From: Kiritimatiellia bacterium
GTDB taxonomy: Bacteria > Verrucomicrobiota > Kiritimatiellia > CAIVKH01
Assembly: GCA_023953695.1 (NCBI GenBank)
Contig: JAMLJG010000013.1
Coordinates: forward strand, 1-64,000
DNA length: 64,000 bases
Reading direction: 5' to 3'
The notes beneath the pieces are model-generated. The model did no database searches and had not been told where the DNA came from. It saw only the letters and a list, made by a program, of their open reading frames with translations. Positions 17,048 through 25,845 of this stretch are shown one piece after another (the stretch's first letter is position 1; every line of letters starts with the position of its first letter). The position numbers and the translations under genes are program-made.

Positions 17048-19624
17048 ATGACGAAATCGCCGATATGCAGTCGCTCTTCAACGAAGCTATTTTCCGGAGC
17101 GCTTCTAGTGGGAGCTATTCTTTCACCCCAGGGCGCTTTTGCCGCCACACTCGACGTTGCTCGCGTGTTGCCGGGATGGTGGTGGATGGCTCCGATTGCG
17201 GGTGCGCTTGCGCTCTTGATGGCATTCTTTTTCTACAAAACCATCGCGGCTGCCAATCCGGGCACTGAGCGGATGCAGGAGATTGCGGGCTATGTACGCG
17301 AGGGCGCCTATGCCTATTTGCGACGCCAGTACAAAGTCGTCGGCATTGTGTTTTTGATTCTGGTGGGATTGCTTTCGTACATGGCGTTTGTGCTGGGTGT
17401 TCAGCATCGCCTCGTTCCTTTTGCCTTCTTGACCGGCGGGTTGTTTTCCGGGTTGGCCGGTTTCATTGGAATGAAAACGGCAACGCTGGCCTCTTCGCGC
17501 ACGGCGCAGGGTGCGAGCGAGTCGCTCAACCGCGGATTGACCATTGCGTTTCGCGCCGGTGCGGTCATGGGCCTCACTGTGGTGGGCCTCGCGCTCATTG
17601 ATATCACGGCGTGGTTTGTCTATCTCTACAAGTATCATCACCTGGTCTTCGGCGGGCATCCCATGAACTTGGAGACCATCACGGTTGTGATGTTGTGCTT
17701 CGGAATGGGCGCTTCAACACAGGCCCTCTTTGCGCGCGTGGGAGGCGGGATCTATACCAAGGCGGCGGATGTGGGCGCCGATCTTGTGGGCAAGGTTGAG
17801 GCGGGCATTCCCGAAGACGATCCGCGAAATCCGGCGACGATCGCGGACAATGTCGGCGACAATGTGGGCGACGTGGCGGGGATGGGCGCCGATCTTTACG
17901 AGAGCTACGCGGGTTCGGTTCTCGCAACCGCGGCGCTCGGCGTGGCGGCTGCGACGGTGGCCGGGTGGGATGGAGTGAAGACCTTTGCGTTCTTGTCCGC
18001 GCCGATTCTGCTTGCCGGCATTGGAATCATCCTTTCGATTTTCGGCATCTTCCTCGTCCGGACGCGGGAGGGCGCGGGCATGAAAGCGCTGTTGGGTGCG
18101 CTGAATCGTGGCATCTATGTGTCGAGCGCGCTGATCATTGCGGGCGCGTGGTGGATGGTGAAGTTTCTCGGAATGCCAATCGGTGTGTTTTGGGCGATTC
18201 TCATCGGCGTCTTGCTGGGCATCGTGATCGGCAAGGGGACCGAGTGGGCGACGGCGGCGGAGTACAAACCCACCCAGTTCATCGCCGATCAGGCCGTCAC
18301 AGGTCCCGCCACGGTCATCATTGGGGGAATTGCGGAGGGCATGCTTTCCACGTGGATTCCCGTCATCGCGGTGTGCGTGGGCACGTTGTTGAGCTTTGCG
18401 GTGCTCGATGGCTTCAACGACCTTCTCGCCGGACTTTACGGCGTCGGCATTGCGGCCGTCGGGATGCTCTCCACGCTCGGGCTGACGCTTGCGACTGATG
18501 CGTATGGGCCCATTGCCGACAACGCGGGCGGCAACGCGGAAATGAGCAATCTGCCGAAGGAAGTGCGCCAGCGCACCGACGCGCTCGACTCGTTGGGCAA
18601 CACAACTGCTGCCATTGGCAAGGGTTTTGCGATCGGATCTGCGGCGCTAACCGCGCTCGCTCTGCTCGCCAGCTATGTGGAAGAGGTGCGGATCGGCATC
18701 CACCGTGAAGCGGCGATCGAGTACGTTGCTCCCGCCGCAGGACAGGATTACGTCCTCACTAGCGTCGGCGCGGATTACAACAAGAAGTGGGCGATTTTCC
18801 TTCCCGGCGCACAGGTGGGCGATCGCGAAGAGCAGCAGTACCACACATTGAGCGCATTTGAGGGGTCGGGTGCGAACGCAGTCGTGTTGCGCGATGACCA
18901 GGGGATTGAGCGGAGCCTCATCATCAACGAAGTTGGAGAACTGGTGAAGGATTCGCCCGTGGTGGATCAGGCGGGCAGACGCCTCGCGGCGACGAAGGCG
19001 AGCCTCAAGGACTTCATGGCGCTCTACGACGCGAGCTTGATGAATCCCAAGGTGCTCGTGGGTGTCTTCGTCGGCGTGCTGGCTGTGTTTGTCTTCAGCG
19101 CGCTAACCATGAAGGCCGTGGGGCGCGCGGCCTTTGCGATGGTGCAGGAAGTTCGCCGTCAGTTCAAGGAGAAGCCCGGCATTATGGAGGGCACCGAGCG
19201 TCCGGACTATGCGCGCTGCGTCGCCATTTCTACGGCGGGCGCCCAGCGCGAAATGTTGATCCCGTCCATTTTGGCCATCGTGCTGCCGGTCGCGACGGGG
19301 CTGCTCCTCAACGTATCGGGCGTGCTCGGTTTGCTGGTGGGCGGGCTGTGCGCGGGCTTTTCGCTGGCTGTGTTCATGGCCAACTCCGGCGGTGCATGGG
19401 ACAACGCGAAGAAATATATTGAGGCTGGGCATCTCGGCGGCAAGGGTTCCCTGGCGCACAAAGCGGCGGTGGTCGGAGACACCGTCGGCGATCCCTTCAA
19501 AGACACCTGCGGGCCGTCGCTCAACATTCTGATTAAATTGATGACCATGGTGAGCATCGTTTTCGCCGGACTCATTGTGAAATATGCGCCGGCGATTGGC
19601 CATTGGTTGAAGCTCGGCAACTGA
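17048..19624 (+). CDS. hppA: Second membrane-bound pyrophosphatase, with signal-like N-terminus and large loop insertion
   Basis: 858 residues, about 175 longer than its upstream paralogue. It keeps all catalytic motifs: [67 protein letters not shown] (Ala, K+-dependent type) and [15 protein letters not shown]. Two additions stand out. Residues 1-33 resemble a signal peptide ending GAFAA. Residues of about 548-660 form a mostly hydrophilic insertion between the helix carrying [19 protein letters not shown] and the next helix (NPKVLVGVFVGVLAVF), where the paralogue has roughly 15 residues. In known structures that loop faces the periplasm or lumen. GAAGGA precedes ATG 17048. The gene is followed 18 bp later by an unknown gene. 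Ion specificity undetermined. Confidence 0.95.
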   Translation: MTKSPICSRSSTKLFSGALLVGAILSPQGAFAATLDVARVLPGWWWMAPIAGALALLMAFFFYKTIAAANPGTERMQEIAGYVREGAYAYLRRQYKVVGIVFLILVGLLSYMAFVLGVQHRLVPFAFLTGGLFSGLAGFIGMKTATLASSRTAQGASESLNRGLTIAFRAGAVMGLTVVGLALIDITAWFVYLYKYHHLVFGGHPMNLETITVVMLCFGMGASTQALFARVGGGIYTKAADVGADLVGKVEAGIPEDDPRNPATIADNVGDNVGDVAGMGADLYESYAGSVLATAALGVAAATVAGWDGVKTFAFLSAPILLAGIGIILSIFGIFLVRTREGAGMKALLGALNRGIYVSSALIIAGAWWMVKFLGMPIGVFWAILIGVLLGIVIGKGTEWATAAEYKPTQFIADQAVTGPATVIIGGIAEGMLSTWIPVIAVCVGTLLSFAVLDGFNDLLAGLYGVGIAAVGMLSTLGLTLATDAYGPIADNAGGNAEMSNLPKEVRQRTDALDSLGNTTAAIGKGFAIGSAALTALALLASYVEEVRIGIHREAAIEYVAPAAGQDYVLTSVGADYNKKWAIFLPGAQVGDREEQQYHTLSAFEGSGANAVVLRDDQGIERSLIINEVGELVKDSPVVDQAGRRLAATKASLKDFMALYDASLMNPKVLVGVFVGVLAVFVFSALTMKAVGRAAFAMVQEVRRQFKEKPGIMEGTERPDYARCVAISTAGAQREMLIPSILAIVLPVATGLLLNVSGVLGLLVGGLCAGFSLAVFMANSGGAWDNAKKYIEAGHLGGKGSLAHKAAVVGDTVGDPFKDTCGPSLNILIKLMTMVSIVFAGLIVKYAPAIGHWLKLGN

Positions 19625-19642
19625 TTCAGGAGGAAACAGCGC

Positions 19643-20407
19643 ATGAAAACGCATCTCTACTTCAACTGCTATCAAACAGAGGCCTTGATTGCATCCCACC
19701 TCACACCGGAGGAGTTCGGCGCCTATATGGCCGTTGGAACGCGGAAACACACAACCGGCAACGTCGTCTTTTTCGAGGTGGATGCGGCGCGAGCCGCAGC
19801 GACCGTTCCTGCGGCCGGTCGGATTGAGGAACTTTGCAAACCTCACCCCGATGGCTCACCGCGCCGGAGTAAGTACTTGAGCACCTATCGAGTGCTCGAA
19901 CATTTGTCGCTGGAGTCGTTGGGCAAATTGTATCTGGTGACGCGGGATGGGCGGGTTCTGGGACTTGATGGGCAGACGTATGCAGGCGATTCGGAAGCGC
20001 GCGGACCGAACCTCTATGCGGAGCTCTCGCCCGTTGCGCCGCGTGTTGTTTCGTTCCTGCCGCCGAGTCGCTTTGTTTCGTTCGTGACGGATCCGGCAAA
20101 TTTGGTGAGCGTGCCGCGAATCCTTTTTGCGGACCAATTGCTCGACCGCGAGCCAGATGGACGACTGGCGGGCTATCTGCCCTACATGAATCCGGACCAT
20201 ATCGTGGATTGCGTTAACGAAGTGGCCGTCGCGGAAAAGTCGGCCAAGATCGTGGAGCGGAATCCTCGCCTGATCGCGTTCTATCGCACCATCCGGCGGG
20301 GCTTCTTTGTCGGCGATCAGACCGGCGTGAAGATCTATCCCTATCCATCTGCGGATGAACTCGATGAACACCACCATCTCTGGTGGCGTTCGGCGTCGCT
20401 CGATTAG
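19643..20407 (+). CDS. Conserved-looking protein of unknown function, downstream of pyrophosphatase
   Basis: 254 residues, begins MKTHLYFNCYQTEALIASHL, with a strong ribosome site (AGGAGG) in the 18-bp gap after the second pyrophosphatase gene, so cotranscription is likely. No signal peptide or membrane segment is visible; the protein looks cytoplasmic with mixed alpha/beta composition. Noticeable stretches are MAVGTRKHTTGNVVFFEVD, a middle region SKYLSTYRVLEHLSLESLGKLYLVTRDGRVLGL, and a C-terminal Asp/His-rich end (DELDEHHHLWWR). I do not recognise a family. The context hints at a link to pyrophosphate or ion homeostasis, but nothing in the sequence shows it. Base composition and codon use match the neighbours. 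Confidence 0.8.
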   Translation: MKTHLYFNCYQTEALIASHLTPEEFGAYMAVGTRKHTTGNVVFFEVDAARAAATVPAAGRIEELCKPHPDGSPRRSKYLSTYRVLEHLSLESLGKLYLVTRDGRVLGLDGQTYAGDSEARGPNLYAELSPVAPRVVSFLPPSRFVSFVTDPANLVSVPRILFADQLLDREPDGRLAGYLPYMNPDHIVDCVNEVAVAEKSAKIVERNPRLIAFYRTIRRGFFVGDQTGVKIYPYPSADELDEHHHLWWRSASLD

Positions 20408-20424
20408 TCGCGCCAAGGAGGGCG

Positions 20425-20458
20425 GGGCCGTTGGTCGCTGGATTTAGCGGCCAGCGGC
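20425..20458. other. Inverted repeat between convergent genes
   Basis: A 14-bp stem (two G-T pairs in one strand's RNA) with a 6-nt loop: left arm 20425-20438, right arm 20445-20458. It overlaps the MFS stop region and lies 18 bp past the stop of the unknown 254-residue protein gene. It could act as a terminator-like hairpin for the rightward transcript, though there is no T-run after it. Confidence 0.5.
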
Positions 20459-21772
20459 CCACTCGCTTTCTGTGCCCAGAACGCCCTGTTGCTTGAGAAC
20501 GCGACTGGATGTGATTCGGAGCCAGCGACGGTTTCGCAGAAAGACGATTCCGAGAACGAGGCAGGCGAGCGCGTTGATGGTGGTCGCCCAGGAGATCCCG
20601 AAATGTTCGGCAATCCAGCCCGTCAACAGACTTCCGAGCGGCATGCCGCCGAGGAAGGCCGCTGTGAAGAGGCTCATCACTCGACCGCGCTTGTCTTCGT
20701 CCACCAAGTTCTGAACCAGGGTGTTGTTTGAGATCGCAACGAGCAGACCGCCAAGGCCGGTGAAGAGCAAGCATGCCATGGAAATGGGTAATGAGCGCGA
20801 CCATGCGAAAACGAGCAGACCCGCGCCCGCGAGCCCTCCACCGGTGAGAATGATCCGGCCGATTCCTTTCATACTCCTTCGGCTCGCCATATAGAGCGCG
20901 CCGGTCATGGAGCCTGCGGCAGAACTCGACATCAGATAGCCGAGTGTGCGCGCGTCGCCGAAGAAAGTTTCCTTTGCATAGACGGGTATTAGAACAGAGA
21001 ACGAGAAGGCGAACAGGCTCATGCAACCGTTGAAAAGAATGAGAAAGCGAATTGCGGGAAAGCGATGCACATAGCGAAATCCATTTGCAAGCGCCGCCCA
21101 AGCGCTTTCGAGCTGATTGGGCTGTCGCGCGCGCGTGCTGCGCATTTTCATGGCGAAAAGCGCTGCCAGAACTCCGATGTAGCTCAGGCCATCAAAGAGA
21201 TAGCAGAGCCCTGCGCCGAAGAATGCGATGACAAAACCGCCGATGGACGGGCCCACCATGCGGGCCATATTGAACATGGATGAGTTCATTCCGATTACGG
21301 CGGGAAGATGCTCGCGTTTCTCCGCGAGACTGACCGCGAGCGCGTGTCGCGTGGGCGTGTCGAAGGCGTTGATGGTTCCCTGAACGACAGCGAGAAAGGT
21401 TAGCGCGCCGATGCTGATGTGCCCGGTGAGAGTTAGCGTTGCGAGGGTGAGCGCTTGCACCATCGAGAACGCCTGCGTCGCCTTCATCAGCGTAAGCCGA
21501 TCCAGGCGATCCACCCAGACACCTGCCATGGGACTCAAGAGCACGATAGGCGCTTGCGAGGCAAAGGCCACGGCACCGAGCCAGACGGGTGAATTGGTGA
21601 GTTGATAGACCAACCAAATAGTCGCGGTCTGCGTCATCCAAGTCCCAACCAGGGAGATCAACTGACCGCCAAAGTAGAGGCGGTAGTTGCGGGACTGAAA
21701 GGCGGTAAATATCTGACTGAAGTGCAAGGAACAGCGAAGATACTCATCCATGCCTCGCGCTGCAAAGCTCAT
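20444..21772 (-). CDS. Major facilitator superfamily exporter, DHA3/EntS-like
   Basis: Twelve-helix type cytoplasmic-membrane transporter, 442 residues from ATG 21772; in-frame GTG 21802 and ATG 21751 are alternatives, and the GGGAGG upstream is rather far from 21772. The start FQSRNYRLYFGGQLISLVGTWMTQTATIWLVYQLT is typical of the drug:H+ antiporter-3 (EntS/MefA-like) family. The loop motif GVWVDRLDRLTLMK, the segment TPTRHALAVSL and the second-half GYLMSSSAAGSMTGAL agree. Substrate unknown; relatives export siderophores, macrolides or other small molecules. It is divergent from the L,D-transpeptidase gene, with about 100 bp between starts, and convergent with the unknown gene on its other side. 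Confidence 0.88.
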   Translation of the reverse strand: MSFAARGMDEYLRCSLHFSQIFTAFQSRNYRLYFGGQLISLVGTWMTQTATIWLVYQLTNSPVWLGAVAFASQAPIVLLSPMAGVWVDRLDRLTLMKATQAFSMVQALTLATLTLTGHISIGALTFLAVVQGTINAFDTPTRHALAVSLAEKREHLPAVIGMNSSMFNMARMVGPSIGGFVIAFFGAGLCYLFDGLSYIGVLAALFAMKMRSTRARQPNQLESAWAALANGFRYVHRFPAIRFLILFNGCMSLFAFSFSVLIPVYAKETFFGDARTLGYLMSSSAAGSMTGALYMASRRSMKGIGRIILTGGGLAGAGLLVFAWSRSLPISMACLLFTGLGGLLVAISNNTLVQNLVDEDKRGRVMSLFTAAFLGGMPLGSLLTGWIAEHFGISWATTINALACLVLGIVFLRNRRWLRITSSRVLKQQGVLGTESEWAAGR

Positions 21773-21873
21773 TAAACGGCAGTTGAATCCTCCCTTTGGC
21801 ACTGCTTCAGGCGGCGGGTGGCGCTCTGCCTTGCCTTGCGGGGGAGAGTCGCTATCGTTATTCGCAAGTCACC

Positions 21874-22416
21874 ATGCGAAAAGGAAACAAGAGCGGGAAT
21901 GAGGGCCTCGCGACGCTGCCGGAGCGGTCGCTCCTGCTCGTCGTTTCACCGCGCACTCAGACGATGGAGCTGCGCGGGCGAGGGCGGCTTTTGAAGACCT
22001 ATCGCATTTCGACCAGTCGAGTCGGGCTGGGCCAGACGCCAAACTCTTATCGAACTCCGACGGGGCTGCACCGCGTTGTGCGGTGGATCGGGGAGGGGCG
22101 TCCGCTGGGGGCGGTCTTTGTCGGACGTCGCTTTACGGGGACGGTCTTGCCGCCGACTGCATGGCGCAGTGACGCGCCGAACGACAGTATTACGACAAGG
22201 ATTCTGCGATTGCGCGGTTTGGAGCGAGGCCACAATGCCGGGCCGGGTTGTGACACCTACGCTCGCTTTGTCTATATCCACGGAACGAATCACGAGCAGT
22301 TGCTTGGTCAGCCCGCATCGGCCGGGTGCGTGCGGATGGGGAATCGCGATGTGGCGGACCTCTTTCGCCGCACACGGGGTCATCCCACATTTTGTCTCAT
22401 TCAATCCGACGATTGA
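21874..22416 (+). CDS. L,D-transpeptidase (YkuD) domain protein
   Basis: A compact 180-residue protein from ATG 21874. The YkuD catalytic block is present: YIHGTN with His136, then SAGCVRMGNRDVADLF with Cys152. Residues around 15-60 (LLLVVSPRTQTMELRGRGRLLKTYRISTS) form the usual beta strands at the start of the domain. Such enzymes form 3-3 peptidoglycan crosslinks or attach lipoproteins to peptidoglycan, in the periplasm. No convincing signal peptide is seen from this start; an upstream in-frame start at 21796 adds a short Ala/Leu-rich stretch but also no clear signal. Its last 16 bp overlap the convergent radical SAM gene. Confidence 0.85.
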   Translation: MRKGNKSGNEGLATLPERSLLLVVSPRTQTMELRGRGRLLKTYRISTSRVGLGQTPNSYRTPTGLHRVVRWIGEGRPLGAVFVGRRFTGTVLPPTAWRSDAPNDSITTRILRLRGLERGHNAGPGCDTYARFVYIHGTNHEQLLGQPASAGCVRMGNRDVADLFRRTRGHPTFCLIQSDD

Positions 22417-23951
22417 GATGGCGGCGCGTGTTTGCGGCGCGCCTGGCGCTGAAGTCCCTTGAGGTGTGCCGCGCGCTGTCCGCGCGAGGCCTCTACATCC
22501 ACGTAGCTGCGGAGGAACGCGGGGCGATTGCGTGGCACGGCGCGGCACATGTCGCGCCAGATTTTCTGCGCTGTTTCCTCTTGTGGATTTCCGAGTTCAT
22601 CCGTGAGCCAGAGGAAGAGCGCTTCGGCGGACTCATCAATGGAAATGCTATGCGCGCGGCCCCAGCGCGCCGTGAGCCAATCGCAGAAGCGATAGAATGC
22701 GTGAAAGGGCGAGGCCGCGCCTTGCCAGATGAGAGGCGCTGTATCGAGGTAGTTGCCGCTGTTGACGTAAAGATCCCAAAATCGCGCAAAGCGATGGAGA
22801 GCTGCGACGTCATCCTCGCTGAGGTCGCGATTCGAGAGGAGTTCGTAGGGCGGGCCCGGCTGGTAGCGCATTTGGAACTCGGCATCGTGTCGAGCGATCG
22901 GCGTGCCGCGGAGTCGCTTGAGGATATAGACTTGGATTTCCTGAGGGTCGAGCGCCAGGAGGCGATCAAACCCGCGCGCAAAGCTCGCCCGATCTTCACC
23001 GGGGAGACCGACGATCAGGTCGGCGTGTAGATGCGCGCCGGTCTCTTTACGGAGCCAGCGCATGTTCTCTGCCGTCTTGGTGTAGTCCTGTCGGCGCTTG
23101 ATACGCGCGGCGACATCTTCGTTGAACGTCTGGATGCCGACTTCGAATTGGAGAGAACCGCGAGGGAAGAAGGAGAGGATTTCGCGCAGTTCGGGGGGCA
23201 GTCGGTCGGGGATCATTTCAAAATGCATGAAGATGCCCGGTTCATAGCGCTCCAGGAAGAAGCTGAGCAGTTCAAGGCTGTATTTGATGCTCAGATTGAA
23301 CGTGCGATCAACGAACTTGAAGTGTCGCACGCCGCGATCCAGCAGGTCTTGGAAAGCGGGAAACAATTTTTCAAGGGGAAACCGGCGCACGGGCACATCG
23401 AGGGAGGAGAGGCAGAATTCACAGGAGAACGGGCAACCGCGCGAGGCTTCAACATAGATGACGCGATGTGCGATATCATCATCGGTGTAGAGGTGATAGG
23501 GCAGGGCCACATTGCGGACGTTGACGAAGCCGCCGCGGATGATGCGGTTTGTCGGCGGGGTCCCATCGAGGAGCTGGCGGCAGAGAACGGGGAACGCGAG
23601 GTCGCCCTCATCGGTGACGACATAGTCAGCGAGCCGGCAGATTTCCTGTTGGTCCGTTTCGTGACTGACCTCGGGGCCTCCGAGCACGATGAGGGCTTCA
23701 GGCACTGCCTGCCGCACGGCTTTGACGAGCGCGAGAGAAGGTTCGGCATTCCACACATACACGCCCAAGGCGAGAATGCGTGGGCGCTGTACGCGAATGG
23801 CTTCCACCGCTTTTCCCGTGGGCGTTTTGATTTCAAATTCGAGAAGGGCGGCCCGCGGTTGCAGATCGCCGAGATTGGCGAGCAGGTAGCGGAGCCCAAA
23901 GGAGGCGTGGCTGAATCGCGCGTTGAGCGTTGCCAGAACGATGTCAGCCAT
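22401..23951 (-). CDS. B12-binding-domain radical SAM protein (DUF4080 type)
   Basis: 516 residues with an N-terminal cobalamin-binding-like Rossmann domain (MADIVLATLNARFSHASFGLRY, IVLGGPEVSHE) and a radical SAM core whose [4Fe-4S] cysteines are Cys173, Cys177 and Cys180 (CPFSCEFC). LQFEVGIQTFNEDVAARIKRR and HLHADLIVGLPGEDRASFARGFD are core barrel motifs. The remaining 150 residues match the C-terminal DUF4080-like extension in pattern. Reaction unknown: relatives include methyltransferases and other radical chemistry. It starts 9 bp after the nadA stop and so is likely the last gene of the nadB-nadC-nadA operon. Its 3' end overlaps the L,D-transpeptidase gene by 16 bp. Confidence 0.88.
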   Translation of the reverse strand: MADIVLATLNARFSHASFGLRYLLANLGDLQPRAALLEFEIKTPTGKAVEAIRVQRPRILALGVYVWNAEPSLALVKAVRQAVPEALIVLGGPEVSHETDQQEICRLADYVVTDEGDLAFPVLCRQLLDGTPPTNRIIRGGFVNVRNVALPYHLYTDDDIAHRVIYVEASRGCPFSCEFCLSSLDVPVRRFPLEKLFPAFQDLLDRGVRHFKFVDRTFNLSIKYSLELLSFFLERYEPGIFMHFEMIPDRLPPELREILSFFPRGSLQFEVGIQTFNEDVAARIKRRQDYTKTAENMRWLRKETGAHLHADLIVGLPGEDRASFARGFDRLLALDPQEIQVYILKRLRGTPIARHDAEFQMRYQPGPPYELLSNRDLSEDDVAALHRFARFWDLYVNSGNYLDTAPLIWQGAASPFHAFYRFCDWLTARWGRAHSISIDESAEALFLWLTDELGNPQEETAQKIWRDMCRAVPRNRPAFLRSYVDVEASRGQRAAHLKGLQRQARRKHAPPSQSSD

Positions 23952-23960
23952 TCCGCCTCA

Positions 23961-24914
23961 TCAACCGATGGCGACCATGCGCTGGATGGCCTGCAGGGCG
24001 CGCTCGGCAATGGCTGGCGGCACGGTGATCACATACAGATCTTCGTGGAGCGCTCGGAGGATTTTTGGAAGTGTGATCATCTTCATGAACTTGCACTCGG
24101 CGCAGCCGCTGACGGCGTGAAAGGATTTCGTTGGATTCACTTTCTTCAGGCGGTGCAGAATGCCGGTTTCCGTTGCGATGATGAACTCGTTGGAGGGCGA
24201 TTCTTTCGCATAGTTCACCATGCCCTCGGTGGAGAGAATCTTCGCATCTTCCATCGCGCAGCTCTCGTTGAGGCCCTGCATGTAGAGGAGTTGCGAGACG
24301 CACCCGCACTCGGGGTGCATCAAAAATTCAGCATGGGGGTGAGCATCGCGCTGGACCTGAATGTGCTCTGGTCGGATGCCTGCATGGACGTGGCACTCGC
24401 CTGCCCAGATGTGCATATTCGTGCGGCCGGTCTGGCGTTTGACGTGCAAGCCGAGGAACATATCCGGGCAGAACAAGACTTCCTTGTCGCGCGGGATGGC
24501 ATTGACCACATGCACGGCGTTGGAGGACGTGCAGCAGTAGTCCGTTTCGGCCTTCACATCGGCAGACGTGTTCACGTAGCTCACGACAACCGCGCCGGGA
24601 TGCTCGGCTTTCCACTTCCGCAGTTCGTCGGCGGTGATGGTGGCTGCGAGGGAGCAACCCGCATCAATATCGGGCAGGAGCACCTTCTTGTCGGGACTCA
24701 GGATGGAGGCGGTCTCCGCCATGAAGTGGACGCCGCAGAAGACGATCACTTCGGCATCGGTGTTGGCCGCTTTTCGAGCGAGCCCGAGCGAGTCGCCGAC
24801 GAAGTCGGCAATATCCTGCACCTCGGGGCGCTGATAGCTGTGCGCCAGAATGACGGCGTTGCGCTTCTCCTTTAGTTCCCTGATTTCTTCGGTGATATCG
24901 GTCGTTGCGTTCAT
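23961..24914 (-). CDS. nadA: Quinolinate synthase NadA
   Basis: Condenses iminoaspartate with dihydroxyacetone phosphate to quinolinate in de novo NAD synthesis, using a [4Fe-4S] cluster. 317 residues from ATG 24914; the frame runs back to 24968 but the family start fits MNATTDITEEIRELK. Cluster-ligand cysteines appear in DIDAGCSLA, WAGECHVHAG and the C-terminal GCAECKFMKM. Substrate-binding blocks AHSYQRPEVQDIADFVGDSLGL, YVNTSADVKAETDYCCTSSNAV and HPECGC are present. It follows nadC by 64 bp and precedes the radical SAM gene. An oxygen-sensitive cluster fits an anaerobe or microaerophile but does not prove it. Confidence 0.96.
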   Translation of the reverse strand: MNATTDITEEIRELKEKRNAVILAHSYQRPEVQDIADFVGDSLGLARKAANTDAEVIVFCGVHFMAETASILSPDKKVLLPDIDAGCSLAATITADELRKWKAEHPGAVVVSYVNTSADVKAETDYCCTSSNAVHVVNAIPRDKEVLFCPDMFLGLHVKRQTGRTNMHIWAGECHVHAGIRPEHIQVQRDAHPHAEFLMHPECGCVSQLLYMQGLNESCAMEDAKILSTEGMVNYAKESPSNEFIIATETGILHRLKKVNPTKSFHAVSGCAECKFMKMITLPKILRALHEDLYVITVPPAIAERALQAIQRMVAIG

Positions 24915-24978
24915 CGGATAAAATGTACCACGGTTCCCACGCACATCAACCAGAGGGGCGGTGTGCAATCGGGACTGC

Positions 24979-25839
24979 TTAGGCGATTTTCATCGAAATG
25001 TCCAGTGCGGGCGCGGAGTGGGTGAGGCGGCCGATGGAGATGAAGTCCACGCCGGTTTCTGCCGCTGCGCGAACCGTTTCGAGTCCGATATTGCCCGAAG
25101 CCTCGGTTTGGGCCCGTTTGTTGATGAAGTGGACCGCTTCGCGCATCATGCTCGTCGGCATGTTGTCGAGCATGATGATGTCTGCTCCGGCCTCAATCGC
25201 CTCGTGCACTTGATCGAGGTTGGCACATTCGACTTCAATTCGGAGACCGGCTGGAGCTTGTGCGCGGATGCGGCGCACTGCGGCCCACACGCCGCCCGCG
25301 AGGCGTATGTGATTGTCCTTGATCATCGCCAAATCGCTCAGGGTCAGGCGGTGGTTTGTTCCGCCGCCGAGGCGAACGGCATATTTATCCAGAACGCGGA
25401 GGCCGGGCGCAGTTTTGCGCGTGTCGAGAATGAGTGTCGGGAGCCCTTTCACCGCGTCCACATATTGCGCGGTTAGCGTCGCAATGCCGGACATGCGTTG
25501 CATGAGGTTCAGCGCGATGCGTTCGCCGGTCAGCAGGGCGCGCGTTCGGCAATTCACTTCGGCGATGACCGTGTGAGCGGCGAGATGGGTGCCGTCTTCC
25601 TGCATGGCGGAGAAATGGACGCGGTCGTCGAGTTTTTGGAACACGCGCTGAGCGACCTTCAGGCCCGCCAAGACGCCGGGCGATTTGCTGCGAAAAATCC
25701 CGGTGCCGGTTTCCTCCGGTGAGAAGAGCACATTGGTGGTGACATCGCCACCGGGCGCGTCTTCGCGCAGTGAGTTCTCGATGATGCGGTCCACTTCAGC
25801 CCAATCGGGCTCAATTTGTTTGGGGTCTGTTGCGTTCAT
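24979..25839 (-). CDS. nadC: Nicotinate-nucleotide pyrophosphorylase (carboxylating) NadC
   Basis: Converts quinolinate and PRPP to nicotinate mononucleotide, CO2 and pyrophosphate in de novo NAD synthesis. 286 residues, normal for the family. Blocks: LREDAPGGDVTTNVLF near the start, ALNLMQRMSGIATLTAQYV, LDTRKTAPGLRVLDKYAVRLGGGTNHR (PRPP/quinolinate site), MIKDNHI and VECANLDQVHEAIEAGADIIMLDN, then GVDFISIGRLTHSAPALDISMKI. It begins 6 bp after the nadB stop, so it is cotranscribed with nadB, and lies upstream of nadA. Confidence 0.97.
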   Translation of the reverse strand: MNATDPKQIEPDWAEVDRIIENSLREDAPGGDVTTNVLFSPEETGTGIFRSKSPGVLAGLKVAQRVFQKLDDRVHFSAMQEDGTHLAAHTVIAEVNCRTRALLTGERIALNLMQRMSGIATLTAQYVDAVKGLPTLILDTRKTAPGLRVLDKYAVRLGGGTNHRLTLSDLAMIKDNHIRLAGGVWAAVRRIRAQAPAGLRIEVECANLDQVHEAIEAGADIIMLDNMPTSMMREAVHFINKRAQTEASGNIGLETVRAAAETGVDFISIGRLTHSAPALDISMKIA

Positions 25840-25845
25840 GAGGGG

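Noticed and set aside
15526-17148. A long leftward open frame opposite the first pyrophosphatase gene
   Set aside because: It is the antisense of a conserved membrane protein gene; the translation is Arg/His-rich with no domain. Long antisense frames are expected at this GC content.
23031-24875. A 614-residue rightward open frame opposite the radical SAM and nadA genes
   Set aside because: It runs antisense to two well-supported genes and shows no domain.
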